Assembly (NCBI GenBank): GCA_033549245.1
Contig: JAWSUW010000087.1
Span: 1-15,181, forward strand
Origin: Fusibacter_D sp033549245
Lineage (GTDB): Bacteria; Bacillota; Clostridia; Peptostreptococcales; Acidaminobacteraceae
Direction: 5' to 3'
DNA: 15,181 nucleotides
The translations under genes were made by a program, and so were the position numbers. The first letter of the stretch is position 1. Each line of letters begins with the position of its first letter. Shown here piece by piece: positions 13,778 to 15,181 of this stretch. The notes under the pieces are model-generated. The model saw only the letters and a list, made by a program, of their open reading frames with translations, searched no databases and was not told where the DNA came from.

Positions 13778-14218
13778 GGCATAAACCGCTCTTAGGAACA
13801 CCGCAGCACCTTACGAAAAAACATTCGACCGGGAAAGCGTCCACAATAGGCCGGGAGAATGGGAGAACCAACTTAATTTACAAGAAGCAGGTAGTCAGAT
13901 ATTATTCCATCAGAGCAAAGACTCGGCAGAGGAGCACACATGACACCCACTTTATGGATAGGCAGAACGAAGGAATTGAGGACACCGGTGAACACATCGG
14001 ATGATCCTGTTAGACATGGGAGGGTTTGCTGCCATAAGAGGTGTGGGAATTACCGCGAAATAAAGTAAAGGCCAGACGCTTCGCTTGTAGTACCCAAAAA
14101 CCTCTGATCCAGTACCGGATACATATGGAATCCATAAAAGCTTCTTAAAGATAAATGAAATACTAAGAAAACACGAGTAAATGGAAGAAAATCTAAGAAG
14201 AAATAGGGAGGTAGTAAA

Positions 14219-14953
14219 ATGAATCAATGTATTGATATTTTACTTAACCATGTTTCCATAAGAAAATACACTGATGAAGCTGTTAACCCGGAAATAAAAG
14301 AGGCCATTATTTCTTGTGCCCAAATGGCACCTACTTCGAGTCATTTTCAGGCATATACAATGATTGAAGTGGATGATAAACAAAAAAGAGAAGTGCTGTA
14401 CAAAATTTCCGGAAATCAAAAATGGGTCAGATCGGCAGCATTAGTATTATTGTTTTGTGGTGACTTGCACCGCTGCAAAGAATACTTTGAAGGTGTGGAT
14501 CCTCATTATTATAGCAACACAGAAGCGTATACAATTGCTACAGTTGACACTGCCTGTGCTGCTCAAAAAGCTATCATTGCAGCTCAGAGTTTTGGATTAG
14601 GAGGAGTTTTTGTTGGGGGTATAAGAAACGATGTGGAACTCATAACAAAAGAGTTTAACCTTCCAGATCTGGTATTTCCATTATTTGCACTTTGTTTGGG
14701 ATATCCTGCTGACAATCCAGTCATGAAACCAAGACTTCCCAAAGGAGTAATTCATAAACTAAATATTTACGAAGAAGCGCATGACAAAGAATTGATTGAT
14801 GAGTATAACAGAACTGTTAGCAATTACTATAGAACAAGAACGGATGGGAAAGAAAATGATACATGGACTGAACACTGTGGGAAACTTCTGATGGATAAGA
14901 CAAGGGAGGATGTTGGGATTCACTTCCGGAATATCGGACTTCTAAAAAGATAA
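14219..14953 (+). CDS. Nitroreductase-family FMN oxidoreductase (NfsA-like)
   Basis: This 244-residue protein starts at ATG 14219, with AGGGAGGT 7 bases upstream. The N-terminal HVSIRKYTDE (residues 11-20) is the FMN phosphate-binding start of the nitroreductase fold. MAPTSSHFQAY (36-46) and GLGGVFVGGIRND (126-138) are further flavin-contacting segments, and ALCLGYPADNPVMKPRLP (157-174) is the typical NfsA/FRP-type ending of the core. The tail (about 180-244) resembles the extended C-terminus of NfsA-like NAD(P)H-dependent enzymes. It would be a soluble dimer reducing nitro compounds, quinones or flavins; the physiological substrate is unknown. It is cut off from the transporter operon by the IS110 element. 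Its relation to that operon is unclear, though the gene following it may be related to the lyase. Confidence 0.88.
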   Translation: MNQCIDILLNHVSIRKYTDEAVNPEIKEAIISCAQMAPTSSHFQAYTMIEVDDKQKREVLYKISGNQKWVRSAALVLLFCGDLHRCKEYFEGVDPHYYSNTEAYTIATVDTACAAQKAIIAAQSFGLGGVFVGGIRNDVELITKEFNLPDLVFPLFALCLGYPADNPVMKPRLPKGVIHKLNIYEEAHDKELIDEYNRTVSNYYRTRTDGKENDTWTEHCGKLLMDKTREDVGIHFRNIGLLKR

Positions 14954-15139
14954 TGTATCTGATTTGCGTTATCTTTCTATCTTTTTCAATATATATGAGA
15001 TGAAAATGTGAAAGTTTGAACTTGATATTCTCTAACGTTTTACAGTCTCATCTGCAGGTGGCCGAAGTAGTCAAAAATTAACTGATCCGATCGAAAACCG
15101 AAATCAGCAGTAAAATAATATAGATTGAGGAGTGAAATA

Positions 15140-15181
15140 ATGAATAAAGAAGGTTTTTGGCTGAGTCACTTCAATGATGTC
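15140..15181 (+). CDS. Start of a gene, N-terminus only (runs off window)
   Basis: ATG 15140 is preceded by TGAGGAGTG, a good ribosome site, and the frame MNKEGFWLSHFNDV is open to the edge. The pattern W-x-S-x-x-N-D resembles residues 13-19 of the DRE-TIM enzyme at 3257 (WASPYND), so this could be a second enzyme of that family. Fourteen residues are too few for certainty. Confidence 0.6.
   Translation, partial: MNKEGFWLSHFNDV

Larger units (their letters stand above)
11776..14009. repeat. Near-identical 14-bp direct repeats flanking the IS110 gene
   Basis: ATCGTATGATCCTG (11776-11789) and ATCGGATGATCCTG (13996-14009) match at 13 of 14 bases, and the likeness continues with one gap into TTAGA. 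The span between them, about 2.2 kb, is long for an IS110 element, so they may be related flanking sequences and not the element ends. Confidence 0.35.
13586..14218. other. Non-coding flank between IS110 transposase and nitroreductase gene
   Basis: A stretch of 633 bases without a believable gene. The first 190 bases are dominated by the long stem structure. GC-rich character persists to about 14090, then changes to AT-rich DNA leading to the nitroreductase ribosome site. Within the last part, AGAGGT (near 14036) and ACCTCT (near 14090) with flanking GGG/CCC could form a weak stem. The element's right end probably lies in this interval. Confidence 0.5.

Noticed and set aside
14036..14060. T-box-like sequence (GGTGTGGGAATTACCGCG)
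   Set aside because: The conserved GGTGGNACCGCG core is interrupted, and no specifier stem or terminator follows in the right place.
1..15181. CRISPR array, tRNA or rRNA
   Set aside because: No regularly spaced repeats, cloverleaf-like segments or rRNA-like sequence were noticed on either strand.

Overview
The window looks like part of an anaerobic, low-G+C Firmicute (class Clostridia is the best guess). The reasons are AT-rich intergenic DNA, strong GGAGG-type ribosome sites, a stand-alone LUD protein with a C-terminal four-cysteine motif, and an absence of aerobic genes. This is inferred from style and gene content only; there is no rRNA or other taxonomic marker.

Layout. (1) Positions 1-415, minus strand: the N-terminal part of an IS1182-type transposase that runs off the left edge. 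(2) 416-991: no convincing gene. (3) 992-1645, minus: LUD-domain (LutC/YkgG-like) protein. (4) 1646-2319: AT-rich, gene-free, with a perfect 17-bp inverted repeat. (5) 2320-11557, plus: an apparent catabolic locus. It holds a GntR/FCD regulator, a DRE-TIM metallolyase, a succinyl-CoA-synthetase-like beta/alpha pair, a DASS/SLC13 anion symporter, a possible small Cys-rich protein, and the three parts of a tripartite tricarboxylate transporter (TctC lipoprotein, TctB, TctA). (6) 11558-12304: mostly non-coding, with one unrecognised coding-like fragment. (7) 12305-13585: IS110-family transposase, followed by a long GC-rich non-coding flank containing a roughly 30-bp imperfect stem that is a candidate bridge-RNA region. 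(8) 14219-14953: nitroreductase-family flavoprotein. (9) 15140 to the edge: start of another gene whose first residues resemble the N-terminus of the DRE-TIM enzyme in this window.

How the genes may work together (inference): one or both transporters import a di- or tricarboxylate. The SucCD-like ligase activates it to a CoA thioester at the cost of a nucleoside triphosphate. The DRE-TIM enzyme then splits the hydroxyacyl-CoA into acetyl-CoA plus an oxo-acid. The FCD-type regulator would sense the acid or a product. Citrate, citramalate, malate and 3-hydroxy-3-methylglutarate are all candidate substrates and the sequence does not choose between them. The lyase reading, as opposed to a synthase, is favoured by the transporter and ligase context. 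It is also favoured by loss of three histidines that condensing relatives normally carry in their C-terminal region. Several hairpins inside the locus (between lyase and sucC, and between tctC and tctB) suggest uneven expression of the cistrons.
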